Both the position numbers and the translations under genes were made by a program. A DNA stretch of 64,000 nucleotides from the NCBI RefSeq assembly GCF_000208745.1, contig NC_030852.1, positions 13,943,408 through 14,007,407 of the forward strand, in the 5' to 3' direction. The notes beneath the pieces are model-generated. The model ran no database searches. It saw only the letters and a list, made by a program, of their open reading frames with translations, and was not told the origin of the DNA. Of this stretch, positions 1-11,115 are shown piece after piece. How positions within the stretch are numbered: the first letter of the stretch is position 1; the number at the start of each line of letters is the position of its first letter. The stretch is from Theobroma cacao. Taxonomy: Eukaryota; Streptophyta; Magnoliopsida; Malvales; Malvaceae.

Positions 1-573
1 TTGGTCCATGTGTAATACTTATCCATTAAGCAATCTCTCTCCACCACATAAAATGTTTTAATTATCCACAACGTCAAATGTTAATGGATGAAATCCATGG
101 GCATGACAAGTGTTAGGTGGTGTAAAATTCCAAAATTCTAACTTTGCCCCCGTAAACTCATAAAATTACCGTTTTGCCCCTAGGACTCCAAAAATGTCAG
201 AATTTAAATTTTTCACCTCTCAAACTCAAATCATACTCCAATGAGTCAAATGTGATCAAAATCTTTTCTAAAATTTTACATTTTGTCCTTGAATGACAAA
301 ATTACCATTTTACCCTTAAAACATGAAAATTCCAATTTGACTCCAAATTAGTCCTCGAACTCCAAATCACCATTTTAAATCATTTCTGGGCTGTAAAATT
401 TTCAATTTCACCCAAAAATCTCTATTTGATCTAGTTCAAGGCTTAAATCAGTTTTGTTGTACCTCTAGGTACAATACTTACTTTTGTAAATTTTTCGGGA
501 CTCTCCTAGTATGCAAACATGCTATCCATCACATGTATGTCATGACAAGTATTTTATAAGGTCGGGCTTTACA
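1..573 (-). repeat. 3' LTR of LARD-A (partial, family 1)
   Basis: This is the last ~573 bp, in + coordinates, of a family-1 LTR. It matches 8743-9318 almost base for base and the end of the LTR at 11116-14053 with more differences. It ends GGGCTTTACA, giving the CA terminus. Only the inner end of the 3' LTR is present because the window starts inside it. It contains many short runs such as AAATTACCATTTTGCCC, a motif repeated through all LTRs of this group. Confidence 0.85.
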
Positions 574-590
574 ACACTACCCCCTTTAAA
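574..590 (-). other. polypurine tract of LARD-A
   Basis: Read on the minus strand this is TTTAAAGGGGGTAGTGT, directly before the 3' LTR that begins TGTAAAGCCC. A G-run beside the 3' LTR is the primer for plus-strand DNA synthesis in LTR retroelements. It fixes the element's orientation as minus. Confidence 0.8.
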
Positions 591-612
591 ATAAAATTTT
601 GACCTCAAAATT

Positions 613-702
613 TCACTTACCGGATTCCAAGAAAAGATGTGGATATCGGTCTCTCATCTGGTGCTCGACTTCCCACGTCATCTTTTCCATTCGAGCATTT
701 TG
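613..702 (-). pseudogene. integrase C-terminal (chromodomain-type) tail remnant
   Basis: The minus strand encodes about 28 residues ending in a stop at 613, with the stretch MTWEVEHQMRDRYPHLF. A WE-x(n)-YPHLF ending is the usual C-terminus of integrase in plant Ty3/gypsy chromoviruses; gypsy-F has the equivalent VTWEAEEMRTKYPHLF. It lies just upstream, in element sense, of the PPT, where the pol C-terminus should be. Sequence upstream of it is frame-broken and not clearly integrase. It shows that LARD-A derives from an autonomous chromovirus that lost nearly all of gag-pol. Confidence 0.65.
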
Positions 703-1789
703 TGGCATCCTCCTCGAGGGCCCACTCCAAGGTATTGTTATATCCTGGTCCCCATCACTTGACTTACTCGTATTCGCCACGCCTAAGGGTGGCACGACAG
801 GCCCTGCAGGACCTTCTCGCCAAGCTTCGAACCCAAGACCTTTTGCTCCCCCCGAAGGGAACGCCTTTAACCATTGGGATGTTTTTATTCCTCAACACTC
901 AATTCTTTTGATCTAGAATACGTACGGGTTGCATCTAAGTCAAATCATCCTTAAATCATCAATTATGCATGTTTACTTAACTATCCACAATTTCTCTACC
1001 TTGATCTTTTATCAAACCTTCCAACATTCAAGCATTTCATAATACACAAGGATTAAACACCTTTTATTTATCCATAGATATATATTTAACATCACAGATA
1101 ATTCAAATTTGATAACCATTAATAACCATATTCTCAAAAAGAAACTCTCGTACTTTTATGATCAAGTACTTATTAAGTAAATCTTGAACCACTAAAACCA
1201 TTCTTCATTTTAGTTGGGTACATCACTAACTCCACATATACGTATACACGCACATTCAAGTGTCCATATTCCTCATTATGTATACGAGTCTCGGTTTTCA
1301 AATGCCTTCAGACTAATTTCTCTTTGTTTATTTCCATCCATAATCAAGATTCAATAGAATAATCTTCATAATTCATGCAAATTCTCATCATGCCTGTGCA
1401 TAGTTCCACATCATTTAGATACTTATACTCTCTTCTTATCATTTCCAATTATATGCTTAAGTTTCCTTGTACTATGTATCATTGTATCATGATGTCATCT
1501 CCTTTGAATTATAATCTATTATGCGTGTATGCTTTATAATCCCATTTATACTTCAAAGATTTATCTTAACTTGATCACTGCATCTTATACAAACCACTAT
1601 TCCTAAGAGTCATCGTTTTTCCTCGATTATCCTTCATGCCTCTTACATATATTGTATCCTTATTGCATTCTGATATTGATTTGTCACTTAAGACTCAGAC
1701 TCATTTGAATCATGTATGCCTCAAGCATTTCGAATTCCAATTTTCCATAATATATTAGGAAAGTTTCATTCTCCGACTTCATTATCAAG
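703..1789. other. LARD-A interior, first non-coding segment
   Basis: A+T-rich sequence with no credible ORF. Its first ~200 bp may be decayed pol. From about 940 to 1480 it is collinear with 51140-51480 in element H (shared words around CATGTTTACTTAAC, and TTCAAGCATTTCATAATA, which in H is split by inserted sequence). Its end (about 1700-1789) matches 34690-34760 of element B. The same sequence resumes at 4720 after the solo LTR. Confidence 0.6.
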
Positions 1790-4719
1790 GTCAATGTCAC
1801 GACCCAATTTCCCGGGCCATGACCGGCGCAAGAGCTCAATGAGCATAGCTCACTAAGCCCAAGCAAGCCTATCCATTTACCCTTGCTTAACAAATTTATC
1901 ATATCATGCATACACACACACACCTTTTCCCGAGTGTGAACATAGCCAAAACACAATGGCATTATCGATAATAATATACATGCACTATACCAGTCATGTA
2001 TTTAGCAATTTACATTGCATACACATATTTACATTGTTAGATTGTATTCACAATACAAAAGGACCCATGACTTCCAGTGGAGACATTTACAATAAAAAGG
2101 ATTACTATCGAATGTCAGACACATACCCANNNNNNNNNNNNNNNNNNNNNNNNNNNNNNNNNNNNNNNNNNNNNNNNNNNNNNNNNNNNNNNNNNNNNNN
2201 NNNNNNNNNNNNNNNNNNNNNNNNNNNNNNNNNNNNNNNNNNNNNNNNNNNNNNNNNNNNNNNNNNNNNNNNNNNNNNNNNNNNNNNNNNNNNNNNNNNN
2301 NNNNNNNNNNNNNNNNNNNNNNNNNNNNNNNNNNNNNNNNNNNNNNNNNNNNNNNNNNNNNNNNNNNNNNNNNNNNNNNNNNNNNNNNNNNNNNNNNNNN
2401 NNNNNNNNNNNNNNNNNNNNNNNNNNNNNNNNNNNNNNNNNNNNNNNNNNNNNNNNNNNNNNNNNNNNNNNNNNNNNNNNNNNNNNNNNNNNNNNNNNNN
2501 NNNNNNNNNNNNNNNNNNNNNNNNNNNNNNNNNNNNNNNNNNNNNNNNNNNNNNNNNNNNNNNNNNNNNNNNNNNNNNNNNNNNNNNNNNNNNNNNNNNN
2601 NNNNNNNNNNNNNNNNNNNNNNNNNNNNNNNNNNNNNNNNNNNNNNNNNNNNNNNNNNNNNNNNNNNNNNNNNNNNNNNNNNNNNNNNNNNNNNNNNNNN
2701 NNNNNNNNNNNNNNNNNNNNNNNNNNNNNNNNNNNNNNNNNNNNNNNNNNNNNNNNNNNNNNNNNNNNNNNNNNNNNNNNNNNNNNNNNNNNNNNNNNNN
2801 NNNNNNNNNNNNNNNNNNNNNNNNNNNNNNNNNNNNNNNNNNNNNNNNNNNNNNNNNNNNNNNNNNNNNNNNNNNNNNNNNNNCCCCACATCGTGCACAC
2901 ACACGGTTACAGTCATTATACACAATATCATTCATCATGCACAACACACATATATATATATCATCATATTGCAATAATGCATGAATCTATAGCAATCACA
3001 TATCACAACATCAAACCATTTAACAAAAGCTTGTTCCCAAGGTACATTTTCTAAGATAAGTTGGATAGAATCTTTTATATTCCCAAAAACAAGTTTGAAA
3101 TGCAAGTCCACTCACCGATATCGAAAATTTAGATTTCGGGTGCACTCGGACTAATAGTCCTCATGCGCAATTCCTTTACCTTTTTCGAACGTCTCACTAC
3201 CTTGACAAATAACAAAGTCAAGGAATTTACTATATTGTCCCTAAATTGATATAAACTAATTTAAATTACTAATGCTTGATATGCAAATGCAAAAATACGT
3301 CCGATTACCGCTTAATCGCAGTATCGATTAAACTCGACTGATCACCGATTAATTGGCGATTATGTCCAAATCACCTCCAAATTAATCCATTTCTCCTCTA
3401 ATACCTTAATTTACCACATACCATTTAAATAAAGCCAAATTCAACATTAAAACCCTTACAGTTCCTTATAGAAAAATTTGGTCATTTGGTGCACTAGCAT
3501 CGAATTTTTTTTTCTACATAACCGTTTCACCTTAATTCATCATTTTCCAAGCCATTTTCCTTGAAATAGAAACAATCCCCCATTGATATTCAGCCCTCAT
3601 GGTTCGACCAACAAGGAACCCTAGAGAAATTGAATATTTCTTTTGTGTTTTTGTTCATAACCATGCTTAACTATCCCTAAACACTAACATAGTCTAAAAT
3701 CAAATTATTCCAACAACAATTCCTCTTCCATACCCATTTTTCAGAATTGAATTCATCATGATAACTCAATATTCAACCATAGAAATCAAGAACAAAAGCA
3801 TGGGTAAGCTAGGTATCAAGAAGAATTAAAGAAATTCTAACTTATCTAGCTTGTTTCCTTAATTTCTTCACTTTTTTCTTTGAATTTTCACCTAGGTTTT
3901 CTTGTTTTTCCTTTTATTCTTCCTTTGTTCTTGTTGCTGGCTGCCTAGGCCGAATATGGTGAGAGAATTGGGGATTTAATGGGCTGATTTCTATAAAAAA
4001 TAATAAAATAATCAAGCATGCCACGTGTCACATGCTTATTGGCCCAATTTTTTTTTAACTTTTTGACTTTTTCTTCTTAATTTTCCACCATAAATATTTT
4101 GGTATTTATCCAATCCTACCACAATTAAAATCCCTTGGTCTTAACAAGTGTTGGGGCAAAAAATTTATCGATTTGCCCCCAGGAAAAAAAAATTACGATT
4201 TTACCCATATACTCCGAAATGTACCAAAATCACATTATTTCTACTTTTCAACCTCAAATAACACTAATAGTTATCAATATTAACCAAATGGGGCAAAAAT
4301 CTTTTTATAAAAATTCTCGTTTAGTTCTCTAGTGGTAAAATTACCATTTTGCCCTTGTGCTCCAAAAATACCGAAAATCACAATTTTTCACTGCTAAACA
4401 TCATTTTATACTCAAATAATCATAATTATTTTTCATATAATTATTCTTGGTCAAATGTGATCAAATCTTGGCTAGAAATCTCCATTTTATCATCAAATGG
4501 TAAAATGATCGTTTTATCCCTAACCGGTCAATTTTCCTGATAGACTCCAAACTGGACCTTGAACTCCGAATCACTATTCTAAGCCATTCTTTGGGTTTCA
4601 AAATTTTCAATTTCCTCTTAGAATTTCTATTTGAACTAGTTCAAGGCTCGATTTAACTTAGTTGTACTACTCGGTACAATACCGTCTTTTAATCGAGCTT
4701 GACAGGGTCTTACAGTCAA
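1790..4719 (-). mobile_element. solo LTR-1 with perfect TSD GTCAA (chimeric LTR)
   Basis: The LTR runs 1795-4714, from TGTCACGACCC to GGGTCTTACA, and is flanked by GTCAA at 1790-1794 and 4715-4719. Removing it and one TSD copy rejoins an interior that matches element B near 34750-34800 (CTTCATTATC then ATCATCCTTTG), so the insertion is real. No internal region is present, so it is a solo LTR left by LTR-LTR recombination. The left ~1.3 kb resembles the F/G LTR family (GGGCCATGACCGGCGCA, and the CCCCACATCGTGCAC repeats after the gap), while the right ~1.6 kb resembles family 1. It contains a 754-N gap. Strand is given as that of the related elements. Confidence 0.9.
2130..2883. other. assembly gap, 754 N
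   Basis: A run of 754 unknown bases inside solo LTR-1. It begins just before the place where related LTRs (for example 17100-18060) hold the CTGCAG palindromes and C-rich repeats. Sequence resumes inside the C-rich repeat CCCCACATCGTGCAC. The missing part is therefore probably repeat-rich LTR. Long reading frames crossing it are artefacts. Confidence 0.95.
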
Positions 4720-7410
4720 CTTCTATCATCCTTTGTTTCACTCTTTCATACGAATATAACATCATTCTCCCTTAGCCAATTTATAAATTGCACTTAAAAT
4801 TGCAAAACTTGAAACTAGATTCTCCTCAAGTACCTTTCAATGTTAATATGAATATCACTCTCAGTTTACAGCTTCTTTTTTTAATAACCACATAACTTAG
4901 TGCTTGCTTTCACGAGATCCATGGTAGAACTTTTCTTGAGTATTTCCTTGGGGATATCTATCCTAAACTAATGTCTCACAACAGGTGATCACTTAACCTA
5001 ACACTTAGCCGTTTGGCTCCTTAACAAGTTTCAAAGTCACGCATCTTATGCTCATCATGTATAACTTATAATTCTTTCTCAAAGGTGTTTAAACATTCTT
5101 GAAACACTTAATCACTTATTTGCTCTTTCATACTCCAAGTATATCATTTCCATAAAGGCATACCCAACTACTCATGCTTCGATTTATCTCCAAAGGTTTC
5201 CAACATGTCACCTAGTTTACTTGTGTTATTACTAATCCTTTCCTTTCAACAAGGTCAAGACAAGATCATTATATTCTCATAATAATATTCTATATACACT
5301 CATTTGCTATATCATTATTGAAATCTTTATTTACATTTTCCTCACTTGGTATTGACATCTTTTATCAGTATCTCATACATTCATCTACTCTTTCACTTGC
5401 TTCCTCTTTAGTCTTTAACAAGACTTAATCTCTGGTCTTCTTTATTTCTTAAGATTTGACTTCAGTCAGCATATTATTCATCTTAACACTCCCCCGATGC
5501 ACTTAAAACTCCAATAACGAAACTTGACATCAAAACCAATGACCATTTTTCAATCTCGTGAGTCCAATCTTTATGCCGCTCACAGTTTGCTCTTGCTTTC
5601 TAGCCATTAGGAGTTCTTAACGCAACAGCGTTTGATGGTCAGTACTATGGCGTTGCAACTGTTTGAATTCACTTTATCCCAGCAACTCTTTTAACTTTAA
5701 AGCTACTACCTCAATTATTCACAATCGTGTGGCTTCTCTCTGAGTCTATACCACAATTAGCAAGACTAACTTTCTATCACAATTGTGCGATCAGAACATT
5801 GATTTAACATATTTATTTTACCACTAACATTCATATATCTTTACCACAACATTTAGTACGAGTTTGCTTAAGCAAAAATCTCCAAATTTATTCGTAGCTA
5901 CATGTATCTCAGATTGCACATCACTTATCATCAGTCAATAAATTCCATTTTAGAATACTCTTTCCATAATGAATAGTAACTTCACCATGTAGTATCACGA
6001 CACTATGTTTCTCCATTCTACTATCATGCATACTCCACAGAAATTAATTAAAATATTTACGTACCTTCACTCATGCTTATTCCATTTAATCATATCTTAA
6101 ATACTCCAAACTTTTAAATTACAACTCCAAGTGTATGTCCATATATTGATAATCTTTATATATTTCATGATCATGAAAACTACAACTTACAAACTAGTTT
6201 TCTATCATATGCACACTACTAGAACATTAATTTCAACATGTTTAATTCTCCTTTGGTGGTATGTTAAGATCATTCCTGGATACATTTCCATATTAACATT
6301 GATATGCCTTTACCATAGCATTTAGTGCAAATTTGATGAAGGAATTGTCTCCAAATAACTCTTAAATACATAATTATCAAATTGTATACCACTAAATGTT
6401 AAGATCTTGACTTTATTCATCAATAACAAATCACATTTATTAAGTGAATAATTTACTTAGTTATTACACCTTGCCTTTGCGATTATAAGATCAAAGTTGT
6501 CCTAAACTTAGGATGCAGAAGTTCTCTCTCTTAGAGTATATCCAAATATTAACGTTTTCTAAATTCCTTACTCTGGGGAAATCACCTTCAAGATTGATCA
6601 TTCGTATCATAGGCCACACTTTGAACCAAATAAACTTTTAAATTGATTTTTCAAGTAATTCGTATATCAATCTCAATTATAGAACTTCATATGGCACTTA
6701 GACTAGATTCGACATTTTCAAGTCATTTAACCTCAAGCTGTCAATTTCACATTTAGTCCTTTAATCCTTTGGCTCCCCATACTATGCATAGCAAAGTTCA
6801 AGCTCATCCTTAGAGTAGATTTGTTTACTAACTTCTTACTTCATGACCACACATCAATTATAGTAATCATTGATACTCACTTTCGAGTTAATTCATGTGC
6901 TTATATCCATGAACTATAATAGGTCCAATTAATTCTTGAAATCTCACAATCGCTCAATTGAAATCAACACCAGTTCCCTCTAAGCTGCTATACCAATTCA
7001 ACACATATTCACATATAAAATATTTCAAAATCCCAACACCACTTTTATATGGGCATAACAAGCTCAATTAACATAGTGTTCTTATCTTCATGCACATAAG
7101 TATGGGCTTACTCTTACCTCAATGCTTAATTTAAACACTCCAAGTGAATTATAACCATCACTATTCATTCTAATCAAAGTGCGCCCCTTATTACCACTAT
7201 CACACGTGTTCCTTTATATTAACCCCAATATAATCCATAGTCCCTAAATCTTTTTCCAATTGACAATCATGAATTCAATTATAACTCCACCAAATGAATA
7301 AATTATCACGGCCTATTAGTCCAATTCCAAATTTCTCCACCCTTAATCGGAGGGATATATCATTTCATTAATCTTTCATTAGAAGCATTCATTAATCTTC
7401 CACAAAATGA
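4720..7410. other. LARD-A interior, second non-coding segment
   Basis: A+T-rich sequence with no usable ORF. From 4720 to about 5500 it is collinear with 34780-35560 of element B (for example TGATCACTTAACCT against TGATCACTCAACCT). From about 6050 to 7400 it is collinear with 53750-55040 of element H (for example CCAAGTGTATG, then TTGATAA, ATATATTT and ATGATCATG, and GGATGCAGAAG). I see nothing else in it. The similarity stops at about 7405, just before the place where H has its gag start codon. Confidence 0.65.
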
Positions 7411-9318
7411 CCAGGTTCCGTGCCCCTCTAATAGACTAGTCCACAAAACCAGCCCATTGTAGCAAACTAAAGCCACCATACAATAAAAATTCAACAGCAT
7501 AACATGGCAATTTTATCATTATCCTGCCTATCAAGGCAAACAACAGTTTATACATTTCAACACAAATACCAATTTAGCCATTCATGCCAATATTGTCATT
7601 AGCCAATCAATTAGAACCATAAATTCACAATACTTCAAATGGTCTCCAATTACTCTATTTTCAAAGCCATTATTCAATTTTAAAACAATTTTATGAAATC
7701 ATTTCATTAAAACACATTTGGTTTATAAAATCGAAAAATTAATTATTTAATTCATTTTTAATAAAATTCATAAAATCGGATAAAAACCACTTTAGATAAT
7801 TAAGACGATAGTAAGGTTACTCACAGTACTAGGAGTTCGATATACTCCTATTCTCGGTCTTCGGGCACAATCTCTTTACCCTTGTTAGAGGGCTCACCTC
7901 CTATACATCATACGTAACACGAATTTCAATAAATTGTGTCAATTTATCATAAACTATTTCATGCTATATAAATCTATATGAATGCACGAAATGTGATGCA
8001 AAATGTCTGAATAGCCGTTTAAATACGGTATTCGACCTAATTTGCACTATTCTCGGTGTAATTGGCTAAAACCTCTAATTTAACTTCAAATCGATTTCTT
8101 TCACTTTCCACACTCCAATTATACTTAAAATACCTCAATGACTGTGAATATGATTCAATTTATCAGTCCGAACCATAAATCGCACATGTCTATACATTAG
8201 GTAAAAATTCAAATTTTCATGCCAAAATTTCTCATTAAAATTCTAGCCTCACCAATCATTAAATACCACCAAAATATCATGAAATATCATTAATTTCAGC
8301 CTCAATATCCTCCCTAGAAAATTCGGCTTCTTGTGGGTTTGTGAAGAACAAAGTGATTCCTTGCTAGATTTTCATACTTTCGATTACCAAAAAACCAAAA
8401 ACACTTAATTAGCTTGAAATCTAGCAAAATCAATGCTCAAAACCTCTCCTCTCAAATTCGGCCAGCATGGGTTCATCATGCAAACTAGAGTTCTAAGCAT
8501 GGAAAATGAAAAAGAAAGCTGGGTAGTGTAAATCACAAGATAAATCACAAAATTTTACCTTTATTAGATTAATCCCTTGAAATCCCACACTTTTTCTTCA
8601 ATTTTCCCACTTAGGGTTTGTGTTCTTTCCTTTCCTCTTCACTTCATGCTTTGGCCGGCCATATAGGTGAGACTAAGAGAGTTTTAAATAGATTTTACAA
8701 GGAAATTCTAGAATAATCCAAGCTTGACACATGGCATGTTTCCATTGGTCCATGTGTAATACTTTTCCATTAAGCAATCTCTCTCCACCACATAAAATGT
8801 TTCAATTCTCCACAATGTAAAATGATAATGGCTGAAATCCATGGGCATGACAAGTGTTAGATGGTGTAAAATTCCAAAATTCCAACTTTGCCCCTCGTAA
8901 ACTCGTAAAATTACCGTTTTACCCCTAAGACTCCCAAAATGTCAGAATTTAAATTTTTCACCTCTCAAACTCAAATCATACTCCAATGAGTCAAATGTGA
9001 TCAAAATCTTTTCTAAAAATTCCCATTTTGTCCTCGAGTGACAAAATTACCATTTTGCCTCTAGAACATGAAAATTCTAATTTGACTCCAAATCGGTCAT
9101 CAAACCCTAAATCACCATTTTAAATCATTCTTGGGCTGTAAAATTTTCAATTTCACCTTAAAATCTTTATTTGATCTAGTTCGAGGCTTAAATCAACTTT
9201 GTTGTACCTTTAGGTACAATACCTACTTTTGTAAATTTTTCGAGACTCTCTTAGCATGCAAACATGCTATCCATCACATGTATGTCATGACAAGTATTTT
9301 ATAAGGTCGGGCTTTACA
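7411..9318 (-). repeat. truncated 5' LTR of LARD-A (family 1)
   Basis: This matches the right-hand two thirds of the complete LTR at 11116-14053, starting near the words CTAATAGACTAGTCC (compare 12158-12175). The LTR's left end (TGTCGTGACCCG side), the PBS and the gag start are missing, so LARD-A interior is joined directly to mid-LTR. The right end is GGGCTTTACA at 9318. It carries GGCCGGCC near 8653, as the other family-1 LTRs do. The deletion makes the element unable to prime reverse transcription. Confidence 0.8.
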
Positions 9319-10956
9319 CTAGAGGAATCAAGTCACTCCTAAATTCTTCCTCACCAACCATTACTCCACAATCTCTATAACAACTATTTTTAACTAGCTT
9401 TTCTCCTAAAGGGGTGTGAACTACTATTCCTTCCTTAATGGTGACAAGTTTCTATCAGCAATTGATGCAAATGCCATACTCACATAAGACCTATCTGAGC
9501 TAGAATCTATTAAAACATAAGCATCTTTATCAAATAAAGACATAGTACCTATCACTGCTCGAGGTCAGACCCGTGCCTCATCTTTCGTCACAGTAAAAAC
9601 TTTTGTCGAAGTACGAGTCTGTGGTCTCGAAAGTGGATATGCTGAGGTGTTACTCTCAACACTAGACTGTATAGCCACTCCCTACCTCGATGGTAACCCA
9701 GAAGGATCTCTCCTCTGCATACCCGTATGAGTTGGTGGAGATGGAGCTGTTGCAGTAGCCTGTCTTAGCTGTGGGCAATCACTCCTAATGTGGCCTGGCT
9801 GACCACAATGAAAACATCGTACTGATCCCCTACACTGCCCAAAATGATTCTTCCCACATTTCTTGCATCATCAGAACCTCGAAACTCTTCCCAAAAGTAG
9901 TCATCGCAGATTTGCTAAATCTCGGAGGCTTCTGCTATGTCTGTGAAAATAGAGGTCGAGGAGATGTCACTGATACAGAGGTAGTACTCCCTGAAGCAGA
10001 TGAGTCTTTGCCCCTTTTTGGTGGCTGACTAGAAGATACACTCATATTTCTCCTTTTTGCAAACTCAGCTCACATTCTCCTATTTTCATTTGTAAGCTTC
10101 TCGGCCCTTAAAGCCATCTGTACCACCTCCTTATGTGGCTCCCTACCAGTCACTGTCATCCTCTCTCTAATCTCATTACGGAGCCCTTCCTTGAAATAAC
10201 TGGTCTGATCCTACTCAAATTTCACCAGATCCGGCACATATAGCATCAGCTCGTTAAAACAAGCCTCGTACTCTTCTACCGTTAAATTCCCCTATTTAAA
10301 ACTAAAAAATTCTCTTTTCTTTTCTTTCTGATGGAAATACGTGAAATACTGACCATCGAATTCTCTTAGAAAGTCTGACCAAGTTGGAGGAGTAGTAGAA
10401 TGGGATTTTATTGAATTCCACCATGTACGGGCTCTCTTATCTAGTAATCTCGTGGCCACCATCAACTTCAGGTCATCATCCAACCTTATATCAGAGAGTG
10501 TCTCCGAAACCTGATTAATCTAATCTTTGGCTACTGTTACGTCCAACTCACCCATAAAAGAAACACAACCAAATTGCCTAGCCTCCTTAAGCTTCTTGGA
10601 AATAGAGACATCCGACACTGGTGGTGGAACAAGAAGTGGCGGTGGTGGTACTAAAGGAGTAACTGGTGGTAATATAGGAGGAGCTTGACCAGCCTGAGCC
10701 TTGCCAGCAATAGCGGTAAAGAAGGTTGCCAATGCTTGGACTACCTCAGAGACATGGCAGAAATATCAGTAGGTGGCGAAGGATGTGAAGAATGTGGAGA
10801 ATGTGGAGGAGTCTCAGCCCGTTTAGTAGCAGGTGCTGCCCAAATGGTGGACGCAGCCGATTCCTCTTCTACTACATCTAGCTGACAACGTTGGGAATGA
10901 CCTCTTCCCCTCCCAACTGATCTAGTGAGAGGTGGGTGTTTGAGTCGAGAAGGCAT
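9319..10956 (-). pseudogene. gypsy-D gag and protease (Ty3/gypsy), broken
   Basis: Read leftward from a Met codon at 10956. In order: a Pro/Ser-rich N-terminus (MPSRLKHPPLTRSVGRG); a capsid-type Retrotrans_gag region with TRLLDKRARTWWNSI near 10450-10390 and LREFDGQYFTYFHQKEKK near 10370-10310; a CCHC zinc knuckle CFHCGQPGHIRSDC near 9820-9780; and a protease with VLIDSSSDRSYVS near 9520-9480. The protease Asp is present but the following Gly of the usual DSG/DTG triad is Ser. There are several in-frame stops and frame changes (near 10520, 10290, 10220). The protease stops abruptly at 9319 where LARD-A begins; RT, RNase H and integrase would lie beyond LARD-A, outside the window. Confidence 0.85.
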
Positions 10957-11115
10957 GATAATCTATAAGAGGAAACAAGCAAGTTTAGGCAACCTTAGGC
11001 TCTATATGTAGATGCATGCATCCTATTCAACCTAACCTAACTTAACTCGGGGCCACACTAACACTGTAAATTTTTAAAATAATTTTAAAACCAAAAGTTT
11101 GGATAACACTTTAAT
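10957..11115 (-). other. gypsy-D leader with degenerate primer binding site
   Basis: Untranslated leader between the 5' LTR and the gag start. On the minus strand, 11108-11097 reads TGTTATCCAAAC, matching 8 of 12 bases of the usual plant PBS TGGTATCAGAGC (complement of the tRNA-iMet 3' end), and it lies 7 bases from the LTR. The position is right, but the match is weak and the site could be decayed or a different primer. Confidence 0.4.

Larger units (their letters stand above)
1..9318 (-). mobile_element. LARD-A, non-autonomous gypsy-derived LTR element, 5' end deleted
   Basis: Minus-strand element. Its 3' LTR is on the left (ends 573, start outside the window), a polypurine tract follows at 574-590, and its truncated 5' LTR is on the right (about 7411-9318). 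The interior is A+T-rich and almost non-coding; only a scrap of an integrase C-terminus survives. The two LTR segments match closely over the ~575 bp visible in both. The right outer end (GGGCTTTACA, 9318) abuts the protease sequence of gypsy-D, so A inserted there; the flank CTAGA is the expected TSD, but its partner is outside the window. A solo LTR interrupts the interior at 1795-4714. A deletion has removed gag start, PBS and about 1 kb of the 5' LTR. Seen: ends, PPT, matching LTRs. Inferred: LARD status and insertion order. Confidence 0.8.

Noticed and set aside
599..916. Plus-strand frames of 90-105 aa
   Set aside because: Antisense to the integrase tail and PPT side of LARD-A; no motif, and the minus strand explains the region.
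1956..3054. Long reading frames on both strands across 2130-2883
   Set aside because: They consist almost wholly of unknown bases; the flanks are LTR sequence without coding character.
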